From assembly GCF_009745975.1 (NCBI RefSeq), contig NZ_WHOL01000100.1, positions 1 through 64,000 on the forward strand: a DNA stretch of 64,000 nt, given 5' to 3'. A model generated the notes under the pieces. That model worked only from the letters and a program-made list of their open reading frames with translations. It did not search any database and was not told the DNA's origin. This stretch comes from Actinokineospora pegani (GTDB taxonomy: Bacteria; Actinomycetota; Actinomycetes; Mycobacteriales; Pseudonocardiaceae). Position numbers and translations under genes: made by a program. Positions 18,784 through 27,054 of this stretch are shown piece after piece; positions within the stretch are counted from its first letter, which is position 1, and every line of letters starts with the position of its first letter.

Positions 18784-20796
18784 TCACGCGCGGGCCGCGT
18801 CGTGGGCGTGCTGGGCGGCCTGGCGGTCGGCCTCGGCTCCCGTCGCGATGGGCGCGGCGACCAGCGAGTCGGGGATGGCGAAGGCGTCGACCAGGTCCGC
18901 GACGTGCGGGCGCAGGTGCTGGCACAGGGTGTTGACCGCGCCGGTGACCGCCTTGGCCCTGGCCGCGGTCATCCGGCCGTGGCCGAGGAACCAGTCCAGG
19001 TCGGCCTCGATCTGCGAGAGCACGTGCAGGTCACACACCCTGCTCAGCAGCGCGGCGACGGCCTCGTCCGCGCACCGGTCGATGGCCGCGACGAACGCCT
19101 CCAGCACGACCCGCTCGATGTGCACCCTGGCCGCGCGCAGCACGTGGTCCTGGGCGTTGTTGAACACCTGGAACGGGTCGGCGTCGGCGTCGCCCGCCTT
19201 GCGCAGGCGGCGCACGGCGGTGTCGAGGACGTGCTTCTCCCGGTCCTCGAACAGCTTGAGGTGCCAGCCGCGGTCGAGCAGGTCGGTCTCGTCGTCGTTG
19301 GGGGTCACGGCGTTGACGAGCTTGTCGATCAGCGACCGGGCCGCGGTCCGCTCGATGACGGTGTCGACCACCTGGTCGGCGACGAACCGGGCCATGCCGA
19401 CGCTGCCCAGCTCGCCGACGTGCTGCCGGTAGCCGGTGAGCAGGCCCTTGGCGACGAGCTGCTGCAGCACGGTGTTGTCGCCCTCGAACGTGGTGAACAC
19501 GTCGGTGTCGGCCTTGAGCTGCGGCAGCCGGTTCTCGGCCAGGTAGCCCGCGCCGCCGCAGGCCTCCCGGCAGGCCTGGATGGTGCGGGTGGCGTGCCAG
19601 GTGGTGGCCGCCTTGAGCCCGGCGGCGCGCGACTCGAGCTCGCGCTGGCGGTGTTCGTGGGCCTCGGTGTTCTGCTCACCGTCGGTGTACTCGACGGCGG
19701 CGTCGTTGGCCTCGCTCAGCTCGTGCAGGGTCGTGACCAGCTCCTCCTGGGCGAAGTGCAGCGCGTAGGAGGTGGCCAGCGCGGGCAGCAGCTTGCGCTG
19801 GTGGGCCAGGTAGTCCAGGACCACGACCTCCCGGTCGCGGCCGGGCGCGTCGAACTGGCGGCGGACCAGGCCGTAGCGCACGGCGATGGTCAGCGCGCTC
19901 TTGGTGGCGCTGCCCGCCGCGCCCGCGACGCTGATCCGGCCGCGGATCAGGGTGCCGAGCATGGTGAAGAAGCGGCGGCCGTCGCTGTCGATGGGGCTGG
20001 TGTAGGTGCCGTCCTCGGTGACGTCGCCGTACCGGTTGAGCAGGGACTCGCGGGGCACGCGCAGGTGGTCGAACCAGATCCGGCCGTTGTCGACGCCGTT
20101 GAGGCCCGCCTTGCGCCCGCAGTCCTCGATGCGCACGCCCGCGACCAGGTTGCCCCCGTCGTCGCGGATCCGCACGAGCAGCGCGTGCACACCCCGGCTC
20201 CGGCCACCCACGACGAGCTGGGCGAACACCACGGCCATGCGCCCGTCGCGGGCGGCGTTGCCGATGTAGTCCTTGCGCGCGCCGTCGTGCGGGGTGTGCA
20301 GCTCGAACTGGCCGGTCGCCTGGTCGTAGGTCGCGGTGGTGCGCAGACTTTGCACGTCGGAGCCGTGCCCGGTCTCGGTCATCGCGAAGCACCCGGGCGT
20401 GTCCAGCTCCATGATCGCGCGCAGGTGCGCGTCGTGGTGGCGCTCGGTGCCCAGCGCCTCGACGGCCCCGCCGAACAGGCCCCACTGCACGCCCGCCTTG
20501 ACCATGACGGACAGGTCGCCGAAGCCGAGCATCTCGAACGAGGTCAGCGACCCGCCGGTGTCGCCGTCGCCGCCGTAGCGCTTGGGGAAGCCGACGCGGG
20601 GGTAGCCCGCCTCGGCCAGCAGCTTGAGCTCGCCGAAGACCTGGGCGCGGTGCTCCTCGGTGCTCAGGTCGTGGGTGGCGGGCGAGGGCAGTTCCGACAT
20701 CCGCTGCCTGGCCTGCCTGCGCACGTGCCCCCACCTGCCGTCCAACAGCTCGGTCAACCTGTCCACCGAAGCGGCGGGGGTGGCGGGGATGTCCAT
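18784..20796 (-). CDS. Acyl-CoA oxidase/dehydrogenase family protein (670 aa)
   Basis: A large flavoprotein of fatty-acid beta-oxidation. The block GCFAMTETGHGSDVQSL (about residue 130) is the FAD/substrate region of acyl-CoA oxidases and dehydrogenases, and REACGGAGYLAENRL with FTTFEGDNTVLQQLVAKGL is characteristic of the oxidase branch. Length (670) fits acyl-CoA oxidase rather than the ~390-residue dehydrogenases. Whether electrons go to O2 or to ETF cannot be told from sequence. The ATG at 20796 has GGAGG just upstream. No co-directional close neighbour. Confidence 0.88.
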   Translation of the reverse strand: MDIPATPAASVDRLTELLDGRWGHVRRQARQRMSELPSPATHDLSTEEHRAQVFGELKLLAEAGYPRVGFPKRYGGDGDTGGSLTSFEMLGFGDLSVMVKAGVQWGLFGGAVEALGTERHHDAHLRAIMELDTPGCFAMTETGHGSDVQSLRTTATYDQATGQFELHTPHDGARKDYIGNAARDGRMAVVFAQLVVGGRSRGVHALLVRIRDDGGNLVAGVRIEDCGRKAGLNGVDNGRIWFDHLRVPRESLLNRYGDVTEDGTYTSPIDSDGRRFFTMLGTLIRGRISVAGAAGSATKSALTIAVRYGLVRRQFDAPGRDREVVVLDYLAHQRKLLPALATSYALHFAQEELVTTLHELSEANDAAVEYTDGEQNTEAHEHRQRELESRAAGLKAATTWHATRTIQACREACGGAGYLAENRLPQLKADTDVFTTFEGDNTVLQQLVAKGLLTGYRQHVGELGSVGMARFVADQVVDTVIERTAARSLIDKLVNAVTPNDDETDLLDRGWHLKLFEDREKHVLDTAVRRLRKAGDADADPFQVFNNAQDHVLRAARVHIERVVLEAFVAAIDRCADEAVAALLSRVCDLHVLSQIEADLDWFLGHGRMTAARAKAVTGAVNTLCQHLRPHVADLVDAFAIPDSLVAAPIATGAEADRQAAQHAHDAARA

Positions 20797-20903
20797 CGTG
20801 TCCTCCCGGATCGTGCTGCTGACCCACTCCCCGCCGACGCTAACCGCGCCCGTCGCGGCGCGCCGGGTGTGCGAGGTCCGCCCGGGTGCGGTTTCCTGGC
20901 CCG

Positions 20904-21911
20904 ATGGACCCGGTGGCCGCCCTCAAGCTGATCGCCCTGTCGCTGGAGCGGGCCGCCGCGCCCACCCAGAAGGTCCGCGCCTTCCGCCGTGCCGCGGCGG
21001 TCCTCGCCGAGCTGCCCGCGGGCGAGCTGGAGACCCGCCTCACCGGCGGCACGCTGGAGGAACTCCCCGGGATCGGGGCCTCCACCGCCCGCGCCATCAC
21101 CCAGGCGGCGGCCGGGGCCGAGCCGGACTACCTGACCGACCTGCTGGCCGCCCAGCCCCCCGAGCTCGAGGGCGGGAGCCCGCTGCGCGAAGCCCTCCGT
21201 GGCGATTGCCACACCCACTCGACGTGGTCCGACGGCGGCAGCCCGATCCGCGAGATGGCCGAGGCCGCGATCGCCCTCGGCCACTCGTGGATGGCCGTGA
21301 CCGACCACTCCCCCCGCCTCCGGATCGCCAACGGGCTCTCCGCCGAGCGCTTGGAGCAGCAGTTGGCTGAGGTGGCCGAGCTGAACGAGGCGCTGGCGCC
21401 GTTCCGCGTCCTCACCGGCATCGAGGTCGACGTCCTCCTGGACGGCGCGCTGGACCAGTCCGAGGAGCTGCTGTCGCGGCTGGACGTCGTCGTGGCCAGC
21501 GTGCACTCCAAGCTCGCCATGCCCGCCGCGGAGATGACCGAGCGGCTGCTCACCGCGGTGGCCAACCCGCACGTGGACGTCCTCGGCCACTGCACGGGCA
21601 GGCTGGTCGGCGCCAAGAAGCGCCCGGAGTCGCGGTTCGACGCAGGCGCGGTGTTCTCCGCGTGTGCCGAGCACGGGGTCGCCGTGGAGATCAACTCCCG
21701 GCCGGAGCGCCTGGACCCGCCCCGGCGGCTGCTGGCCCAGGCGCGGGACCTGGGGTGCCGGTTCGCGATCGACTCCGACGCGCACGCGCCGGGGCAGCTG
21801 CACTGGCTGCCCCGCGGGTGCGCGCGGGCCCAGGAGTGCGGGATCGGGCCGGATCGGGTGATCAACACCCTGGACGCGGACGCGTTCCTGGACCGGCCGC
21901 GCACGCCCTGA
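20904..21911 (+). CDS. PHP domain phosphoesterase with N-terminal helix-hairpin-helix (PolX C-half-like)
   Basis: The 335-residue protein has an N-terminal helical part with a helix-hairpin-helix (LEELPGIGASTARAI) and a C-terminal PHP domain with the metal motif DCHTHSTWSDG, then VTDHS, GIEVD, VASVHS, GHCTG and IDSDAHA, which supply the remaining metal ligands. It resembles the C-terminal half of family X DNA polymerases without the polymerase domain. The ATG at 20904 is chosen; GTG at 20886 is possible. It ends one base before the convergent MarR gene. Confidence 0.85.
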   Translation: MDPVAALKLIALSLERAAAPTQKVRAFRRAAAVLAELPAGELETRLTGGTLEELPGIGASTARAITQAAAGAEPDYLTDLLAAQPPELEGGSPLREALRGDCHTHSTWSDGGSPIREMAEAAIALGHSWMAVTDHSPRLRIANGLSAERLEQQLAEVAELNEALAPFRVLTGIEVDVLLDGALDQSEELLSRLDVVVASVHSKLAMPAAEMTERLLTAVANPHVDVLGHCTGRLVGAKKRPESRFDAGAVFSACAEHGVAVEINSRPERLDPPRRLLAQARDLGCRFAIDSDAHAPGQLHWLPRGCARAQECGIGPDRVINTLDADAFLDRPRTP

Positions 21912-21912
21912 C

Positions 21913-22398
21913 TCAGGCGGTGTCCTGCTGGCGGATCGACTGCGCCGGGGTGGCCACGGCGGAGGTGAACTCGCGCAGGCCGCGCAGCAGCGCCCCCCGC
22001 CCCTGGGTGCTCATCCGCTCCAGGACCTCCGCCAGGCCCGCGCGGCGGGCGGCCCGCAGCCGGTCGAGCAGGCTCGCGCCGTCGCTGGTCAGCACCAGTT
22101 CGACCTCGCGGCGGTCGGCGGTGGCGGGGCGGCGGTCGAGCAGGCCCGCGGCCTGCAGCCGGTCGCAGACCCGGCTCGCCGACGAGGCGATGGTGCCCAG
22201 CTCCTCGGTGAGGCGGGTGAGGTTGATGGGCTCGTTGGCCCCGATGAACTCGAGCGCTCTGAGCTGGACGGCGGGGACCTTGGGGTAGACCGAGGCGGTG
22301 GCCTTGGCCAGGAGGGAGCCCAGGACGCCCGCCGCGATCTCGGTCATGGCCGCGGGGTCGGGTGGGTCCGGCGTGGGAGCGGGCCAGGACGGAGCCAT
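21913..22398 (-). CDS. MarR-family transcriptional regulator
   Basis: A 161-residue winged-helix protein: LRALEFIGANEPINLTRLTEELGTIASSASRVCDRLQ is the DNA-binding helix-turn-helix region and DRREVELVLT the wing. It is divergent from the PP2C phosphatase gene with 57 bp between them, so it may control that gene or the sigma-factor island, but no clear palindromic operator is seen. Confidence 0.85.
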   Translation of the reverse strand: MAPSWPAPTPDPPDPAAMTEIAAGVLGSLLAKATASVYPKVPAVQLRALEFIGANEPINLTRLTEELGTIASSASRVCDRLQAAGLLDRRPATADRREVELVLTSDGASLLDRLRAARRAGLAEVLERMSTQGRGALLRGLREFTSAVATPAQSIRQQDTA

Positions 22399-22455
22399 AC
22401 TTCAACTCTCGCACACTGGCGGCCCGAGCGGGCCCATGCCTGCCGGAGGCCACTC

Positions 22456-23580
22456 GTGATCGCCGCTGACAGCCTGCGCGCCCTCGGGGTGGCGCTGAGA
22501 GCCCTGCCGCTGCACTCCCTCGCCGACGGGTTGCCTGCTGTGCTGGCCGAGCACGTGGGGGTCAAGGGGGCCGTGGTGCGGTTGGTCGACTACCCGGCGG
22601 TCCAGCTCGTGTCGGTGGCCGACCCGCGGGACGCCGTGCCGATCGCGGGGACCGTGGTGGGAGCGGCCTACCGGGAGCAGCAGGCGGTGCTGGACGGCCC
22701 GGAGGCGCACCTGCCGCTGGTGTGCCGGGGGCACTGCCACGGGGTGTTGAGCGGGACCGTGCAGGACGCCGAGCTGGCGGAGCTGGCGGAGGTCGCCGAC
22801 GCGGTCGCCGACGCGCTGCAGGTGGCGGACGTGGGCACCGACCAGCTCACCCGGGCTCGGCGGGACCGCCGGATGACGGTGGCGGCGGAGATGCAGTGGG
22901 ACCTGCTGCCCGCCCGGGGCCTGGCGTGCGCGGAGTTCACCCTGGCGGGGCAGCTCGAACCCGCCTACAGCGTCCGCGGGGACAACTTCGACTGGAGCCT
23001 CGACCCCGGCCACCTGACCCTGACGCTGACCAACGGGTGGGGCGAGGGCATGGACGCGGCCGTGGTCACGGCCATCGCGATCTCGGCGATGCGCAACGCG
23101 CGGCGCTCCGGGCACGGGATCGCGGAGGCCGCCGCGCTCGCCGACCAGGCCGTCTACGGTCAGTACGCCGGGGAGCGGTCGGTGGCGGCGCTGCTGATGT
23201 CGATCGACCTGGCGACCGGGGCGATGAGCGTCGTCGACTGCGGGTCGCCGGAGCTGTGGCTGGTGCGCGACGAGGCGTGCACGCGGATCGACCTCGACCG
23301 GCAGGTGCCGCTGGGCGCGGTGGAGGAGACGCTGTACCGGGTGCAGCCGGAGCGGCTGCTGCCCGGCGACCGGCTCGTGGCCGTCAGCGACGGCGTCTTC
23401 GACTCCAGCGACGGGGAGCGGACCTACGCCGACACCTCGCTGCCCCGCACGCTGCGCACGACGCGGGGGCTGCCGCCTGCCCAGGTGGTGCGGGCGGTGC
23501 TCAGCGACTTGGCCCTCTTCCGCGACCACCGGGAACTCGACGACGACGCGGTGGTCGTGTGCCTGGACTGGCGCGGCTAG
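22456..23580 (+). CDS. PP2C/SpoIIE-type serine phosphatase (RsbU/RsbP-like) with altered metal motif
   Basis: A 374-residue protein: GAF-like N-terminal region (1-125), a short coiled linker, then a SpoIIE-type phosphatase domain. In partner switching such enzymes dephosphorylate STAS antagonists. RGDNFDW matches the first metal motif and SDGVFDS and DDDAVVVC match later ones, but the usual GDxxGHG site reads TNGWGEG, so the Asp is replaced by Asn. Activity is therefore uncertain. GTG start with GGAGG 7 bases upstream. The TAG stop is inside the left CTAG of the repeat element. Confidence 0.82.
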   Translation: MIAADSLRALGVALRALPLHSLADGLPAVLAEHVGVKGAVVRLVDYPAVQLVSVADPRDAVPIAGTVVGAAYREQQAVLDGPEAHLPLVCRGHCHGVLSGTVQDAELAELAEVADAVADALQVADVGTDQLTRARRDRRMTVAAEMQWDLLPARGLACAEFTLAGQLEPAYSVRGDNFDWSLDPGHLTLTLTNGWGEGMDAAVVTAIAISAMRNARRSGHGIAEAAALADQAVYGQYAGERSVAALLMSIDLATGAMSVVDCGSPELWLVRDEACTRIDLDRQVPLGAVEETLYRVQPERLLPGDRLVAVSDGVFDSSDGERTYADTSLPRTLRTTRGLPPAQVVRAVLSDLALFRDHRELDDDAVVVCLDWRG

Positions 23581-23692
23581 GCCGTTTTTCGGAAGTTCGT
23601 TCGATGAGAGTCGTGATCGGGGTGGTTCCTGGCCGTGCGGGGCCGCATCCGGCGCGGCTATCGCGGACAGCGGCTTTCGAGACACGGCCTAG
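23577..23692 (-). mobile_element. MITE-like element, copy 2 (116 bp), inverted relative to copy 1
   Basis: Read on the minus strand this copy matches 17889-17984 almost base for base at both ends and differs by about 20 extra bases in the centre. Both ends carry CTAG. The left end supplies the TAG stop of the PP2C gene (23578-23580) and the right end supplies the TAG stop of the convergent STAS gene (23689-23691). It has no ORF of its own and could also act as a bidirectional terminator. Confidence 0.78.
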
Positions 23693-24009
23693 CTCGCCGC
23701 CGCTGTCTGCAGGACGGCCGACAGGCCGGTCACCGCGAGGATGCGGTTGAGGAACGGTGGCACGTCGCGGAGCACGAGGCAGGCGCCGCTGTGGGAGAGC
23801 GCCGCCTTGTGCACGGCGATGAAGACGCTCAGGCCGCTGGAGTCGACGAAGCTGAGTCCGGCCAGGTCGACCACCAGTTCGGTGTCGTCGGCCAGCAGGT
23901 CGAGCAGGTCCTGCCGGAACTCGCCTGAGTTGTGCATGTCCAGTTCGCCGACCGCGGTGACCAGGACCCGGCCGCCCGCGACGGCGGCGTTGTGGTGGAA
24001 GTCGTTCAT
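23689..24009 (-). CDS. STAS-domain anti-sigma factor antagonist (RsbV-like)
   Basis: A 106-residue single-domain protein. The phosphoacceptor region is LVVDLAGLSFVDSSGLSVFI, with the conserved DSSG serine pair expected to be phosphorylated by an HATPase partner. The ATG at 24009 (MNDFHHNA) gives the normal length. It lies downstream of the HATPase gene with a 100-bp gap and ends inside the repeat element, so its last residue and stop may be altered by the insertion. Confidence 0.88.
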   Translation of the reverse strand: MNDFHHNAAVAGGRVLVTAVGELDMHNSGEFRQDLLDLLADDTELVVDLAGLSFVDSSGLSVFIAVHKAALSHSGACLVLRDVPPFLNRILAVTGLSAVLQTAAAS

Positions 24010-24109
24010 GGCGGCGGCGGTCCAGACGTCAGCGGGGAGGGGTCGCGCTCTCGGTCGCCGCGGACTCGCCCGGGGTCGGGCCCCTCCCGCGACGGGAGAG
24101 GAACCAAGA

Positions 24110-24709
24110 TTACTGCGCCTCGGCCGGTCCCGCCGCCGCACGGGTGCGACTCACCGGCAGATCGGCGGGCAGGGCGAAGTCGGCCCACACCCACTTGCCG
24201 TCGTTGGCGAGCACCTCGTGGCCCCAGGCGGAGCTCAGCGCCTCGACGATGATCAGCCCCCGGGAGCGCTCGGACAGCAGCGAGGGCTGCCTGCGCACCG
24301 GGATGCCGCGCGACCGGTCGCCCACGCGCAGCCGCACCGCGCCGTCGAGCGCCCAGACCTCGACGTCGACCGACCCGGAGCCGTGCTCGATGGCGTTGGT
24401 GACCAGCTCGGACACCGACAGCACGATGTCGCCTGCCAGGGCGGCGGGCACCGACCAGGCGCCCAGCGCGGCGCCGACGAACTCCCTGGCCTCGCCCACC
24501 GAGTCCTCGACCGCGGGCAGCCGCGTGCTCGACCGACGCGCCCCGGCCGCGCCCGGCCCGCTGCTCACCGCGCTCCCGTCCACCGCCACCGTCCTCGGGG
24601 GATCACACGCCTGCTGCCACCACGCCCCGGTCACCGCGACCGGGGCGCGGCCCAGGTGCGCGTCCCGCTTGGTCACCACCGGCGCCAGCCGGATCGCCTG
24701 CTCGTCCAC
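24110..24709 (-). CDS. HATPase_c anti-sigma / regulatory kinase (RsbW-like)
   Basis: A 199-residue protein with a GHKL ATPase fold: VLSVSELVTNAIEHGSG is the N box, VRLRVGDRSRGIPV the G1-type box, and RGLIIVEALSSAWG the lid/G2 region. Such proteins bind a sigma factor or phosphorylate STAS antagonists. About 65 residues precede the domain; the GTG at 24709 is used but a downstream start is possible. It is 46 bp from the upstream STAS gene, so both are probably one transcript. Confidence 0.85.
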   Translation of the reverse strand: MDEQAIRLAPVVTKRDAHLGRAPVAVTGAWWQQACDPPRTVAVDGSAVSSGPGAAGARRSSTRLPAVEDSVGEAREFVGAALGAWSVPAALAGDIVLSVSELVTNAIEHGSGSVDVEVWALDGAVRLRVGDRSRGIPVRRQPSLLSERSRGLIIVEALSSAWGHEVLANDGKWVWADFALPADLPVSRTRAAAGPAEAQ

Positions 24710-24755
24710 GCTCCGGTGGGTACCCCGCGCTGGGCGGGATGAACCACCTCGGCCC

Positions 24756-25067
24756 TCACGCGCTGTCTGCGAGCCCGAAGACCTCGGACAGACCCGTGAT
24801 CTGAATGATGCGGCGGACCCGATCGTGCGGGGCGGCCAGGGTCAGCACGAGGCCCTTCTGCTCGGCGGCCGCACGGGCGGCGACGAGCACCCGCAGACCG
24901 GCGGAGTCCATGAACTCGACCCCGGCCAGGTTCACCCGGACCCCGGTGGCGCCCGGCACCCGCACCGCGTCGGCCAGCTTGGCCTCCAACTGCGGGGCCG
25001 TGGCCAGGTCGACCTCCCCGGTCACCGCCACGACGACCGGGTCGACGCCCTCGGTGTTGATCTCCAC
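24756..25067 (-). CDS. STAS-domain anti-sigma factor antagonist, second copy
   Basis: A 103-residue protein with the typical start EINTEGVDPVVVAVTGEVDLATAPQLE and the site LAGVEFMDSAGLRVLV, with a single Ser (DSAG) as likely phosphorylation site. The GTG at 25067 is preceded by GGGAGGGAAGG. It differs clearly from the other STAS protein, so the two probably serve different partners or signals. Confidence 0.9.
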   Translation of the reverse strand: MEINTEGVDPVVVAVTGEVDLATAPQLEAKLADAVRVPGATGVRVNLAGVEFMDSAGLRVLVAARAAAEQKGLVLTLAAPHDRVRRIIQITGLSEVFGLADSA

Positions 25068-25189
25068 GTTGTTCCTTCCCTCCCGGCTGGGCCGCGCCCC
25101 GCCGTGTGGTGACAGTAGTGGGCGCGGGCCCGGCGCACCGGATCACCGCACGTGCGTGAGCGGCCGCACATTTTGCCCCAAGCGGGTGT

Positions 25190-25215
25190 GTTTCGCCCGC
25201 CGAGGGCCGGGGTAA
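25190..25215 (+). promoter_or_regulatory. SigF/SigB-type promoter of whiB
   Basis: GTTT (25190-25193), 16 bases, GGGTAA (25210-25215). The established consensus for mycobacterial SigF and streptomycete SigB is GTTT-N14-17-GGGTAT/GGGTAY, so only the last base deviates. A start near 25222 would leave about 45 bases of leader before the whiB ATG. The cognate-type sigma factor gene is 330 bp downstream. Confidence 0.72.
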
Positions 25216-25267
25216 GTCGTCGTCGCAACCCCGCGGCGCGGCGCGGGGCCGTGAGGAAGGAAGCAGC

Positions 25268-25564
25268 ATGGCGGAGATCACCCGACTGCCCAAGCCGGTC
25301 GCCGACGAGTGGTCGTGGCAGCTCGAGGGCTCGTGCCGGGGGGCGGACAGCAGGGTGTTCTTCCACCCCGACGCCGAGCGGGGTCCCGCCAGGCACGCCC
25401 GCGAGGAGCGGGCCAAGGCGATCTGCCGGGAGTGCCCGGTGCTGGCGCAGTGCCGGGAGCACGCGCTCGCCGTGCAGGAGCCCTACGGCATCTGGGGCGC
25501 CATGGGCGAGGGCGAGCGGCGCACGCTCATCGCCCAGCGCCGTCGCGAGCTGCGCGTGTCCTGA
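25268..25564 (+). CDS. WhiB-family iron-sulfur transcription regulator
   Basis: A 98-residue protein with the four cluster cysteines C23, C53, C56 and C62 (CRECPVLAQC) and the turn GIWGAMGEGERR followed by a basic C-terminus for DNA contact. WhiB proteins bind a 4Fe-4S cluster and partner with sigma factor region 4. The ATG has GGAAGGAAG upstream. It is preceded by a SigF/SigB-type promoter and faces the sigma gene convergently. Confidence 0.93.
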   Translation: MAEITRLPKPVADEWSWQLEGSCRGADSRVFFHPDAERGPARHAREERAKAICRECPVLAQCREHALAVQEPYGIWGAMGEGERRTLIAQRRRELRVS

Positions 25565-25594
25565 CCGTGGAGGCGCGGTGGCGGGCATCGGTCC

Positions 25595-26398
25595 CTAGCC
25601 TGCCATCGTGTCCTCGCCGAGGGCGTTGCGCAGCCGCTCGAGCGTCTTGGCCAGCAGCCGCGACACCTGCATCTGCGACACGCCGACCCGGCGGGCGATG
25701 TCGGCCTGGGACAGGCCGCGGAAGAATCTCAGCACGATGATCCGCTGCTCGCGCTCGGGCAGCTCCGCCAGCAGCGGGCCCAGGGCGCGGCGGTTGTCGA
25801 CCTCGTCCAGCCGGTCGTCGGTGTAGCCGAAGCGGTCGCCCGAGGGCTCCGCGAGCCGGGCGTCCAGCGAGGTGCCCTGCTTGCCCGCGCTGGCGACGAG
25901 CGCCTCGTAGACCTGTTCCTTGGTCAGACCGAGGTGCTCGGCCAGCTCGCTGGGCTTGGGGGCCCGGCCCAGTTGCTGGCTGAGCTCGTTGCGCCCGGCC
26001 GCGACCGTGACGTGCAGCTCCTTGAGCTGCCGCGGGACGCGCACCGCCCAGCCGGTGTCCCGGAAGTGCCTGCGCAGCTCGCCCATGATCGTGGGGATGG
26101 CGAAGGCGTAGAAGTTGCCCCGCTCGACCTCGAACCGGTCGACGGCCTTGATCAGCCCGATCGTGGCCACCTGGACCAGGTCCTCGAGCTGGTCGCCGCG
26201 CCGGTCGAACTTGCGAGCCAGGTTGCGCGCGAGGTCCACGTGGTCGGCGACGAGTTCCCCGCGCAGCGCCGCGCGCCGCGGGTCGCCCTCGGCCAAGCCC
26301 GCCATCTCCTGGAACCGGGCGACGTCCTCGGCGTCGCGCCTGGCCTTGTCGGCCCGCGCCCGCTCGGCGGCCTCGCCTGCCTTCCCCGCGGGGCTCAC
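25595..26398 (-). CDS. SigF/SigB-family alternative RNA polymerase sigma factor
   Basis: A 267-residue group 3 sigma factor. Region 2 contains DLVQVATIGLIKAVDRFE and YAFAIPTIMGELRRHFRD, region 3 begins VPRQLKELH, and region 4 ends LSQADIARRVGVSQMQVSRLL. This is the stress/sporulation SigB-SigF-SigG class that is held by RsbW-type anti-sigma factors. GTG at 26398 overlaps the stop of the upstream anti-sigma gene (GTGA), the usual coupling of the pair. Confidence 0.93.
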   Translation of the reverse strand: MSPAGKAGEAAERARADKARRDAEDVARFQEMAGLAEGDPRRAALRGELVADHVDLARNLARKFDRRGDQLEDLVQVATIGLIKAVDRFEVERGNFYAFAIPTIMGELRRHFRDTGWAVRVPRQLKELHVTVAAGRNELSQQLGRAPKPSELAEHLGLTKEQVYEALVASAGKQGTSLDARLAEPSGDRFGYTDDRLDEVDNRRALGPLLAELPEREQRIIVLRFFRGLSQADIARRVGVSQMQVSRLLAKTLERLRNALGEDTMAG

Positions 26399-26838
26399 GG
26401 CGACCCTGTGCCAGGGCCGCAGCTCAGCTCGATCGACACCCGGTGCCCGCCGTCGGCCTCCTCGACCCGCTCGCCCGCGGACTGGGCCAGCGCGGTGAGG
26501 ATGCGCCAGCTCATCGCGTCGGCCGACGGCGGCGTCGGCTCGGCCGCGTCGACCGCGGCCAGCAGCGCCAGCCGGGCCTCGCCCGCCTCGAACCGGCATT
26601 CCAGCGACGTCCCCGGCACCGCGGCGCGCACCAGCATCAGGCACGCCTCGTCGACGGCCATCCGCAGGTCCTCGATCGCGTCGAGGTCGAAATCCATCCG
26701 CATCGCGATGTCCGCGGCGAACGAGCGGACCAGCGGCACCTGCTCGGCGTCGGCGAACACCCGCACCTCGACCGTCCGCACCCCGTGGGCGCGCACCGCC
26801 TGATCCGTCTCCACCATGCCTGCTTCGACCTCGGACAC
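26395..26838 (-). CDS. Anti-sigma factor, RsbW/HATPase family (cognate of the following sigma gene)
   Basis: A 147-residue GHKL protein: the N-box region reads IEDLRMAVDEACLMLV, with no Asn in the usual position but the DEAC form seen in SigF-type anti-sigma factors. Start GTG at 26838 (VSEVEAGMVETD) is favoured because AGGAGG lies six bases upstream; ATG at 26817 is an alternative. It is coupled to the sigma gene by a 4-bp overlap. Confidence 0.87.
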   Translation of the reverse strand: MSEVEAGMVETDQAVRAHGVRTVEVRVFADAEQVPLVRSFAADIAMRMDFDLDAIEDLRMAVDEACLMLVRAAVPGTSLECRFEAGEARLALLAAVDAAEPTPPSADAMSWRILTALAQSAGERVEEADGGHRVSIELSCGPGTGSP

Positions 26839-26987
26839 GCCTGACCTCCTGCCGTCCCGTGTTGTCCCGGGACCGTACCGCCCGGGAGGCAAATGGTGGA
26901 GCGGGGCGGGATTCGCGCCCCGCGGGGGCACCCTCACCACCCCGCTCCACAGCGGTTGGCTCATCGGGGCACACGACCCGACAACTG

Positions 26988-27013
26988 ATACCCGATCGGG
27001 TAGATCGACAAAC
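26988..27013 (-). promoter_or_regulatory. SigF/SigB-type promoter of the anti-sigma/sigma operon
   Basis: On the minus strand GTTT (27013-27010), 16 bases, GGGTAT (26993-26988), a full consensus match. Start near 26981 leaves a leader of about 140 bases. This predicts positive autoregulation of the sigma operon, as for sigB/sigF elsewhere. Confidence 0.8.
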
Positions 27014-27054
27014 CACGCTGTCCCATTTTCTTGGAAACTTCTTCTCCGCGCAGG

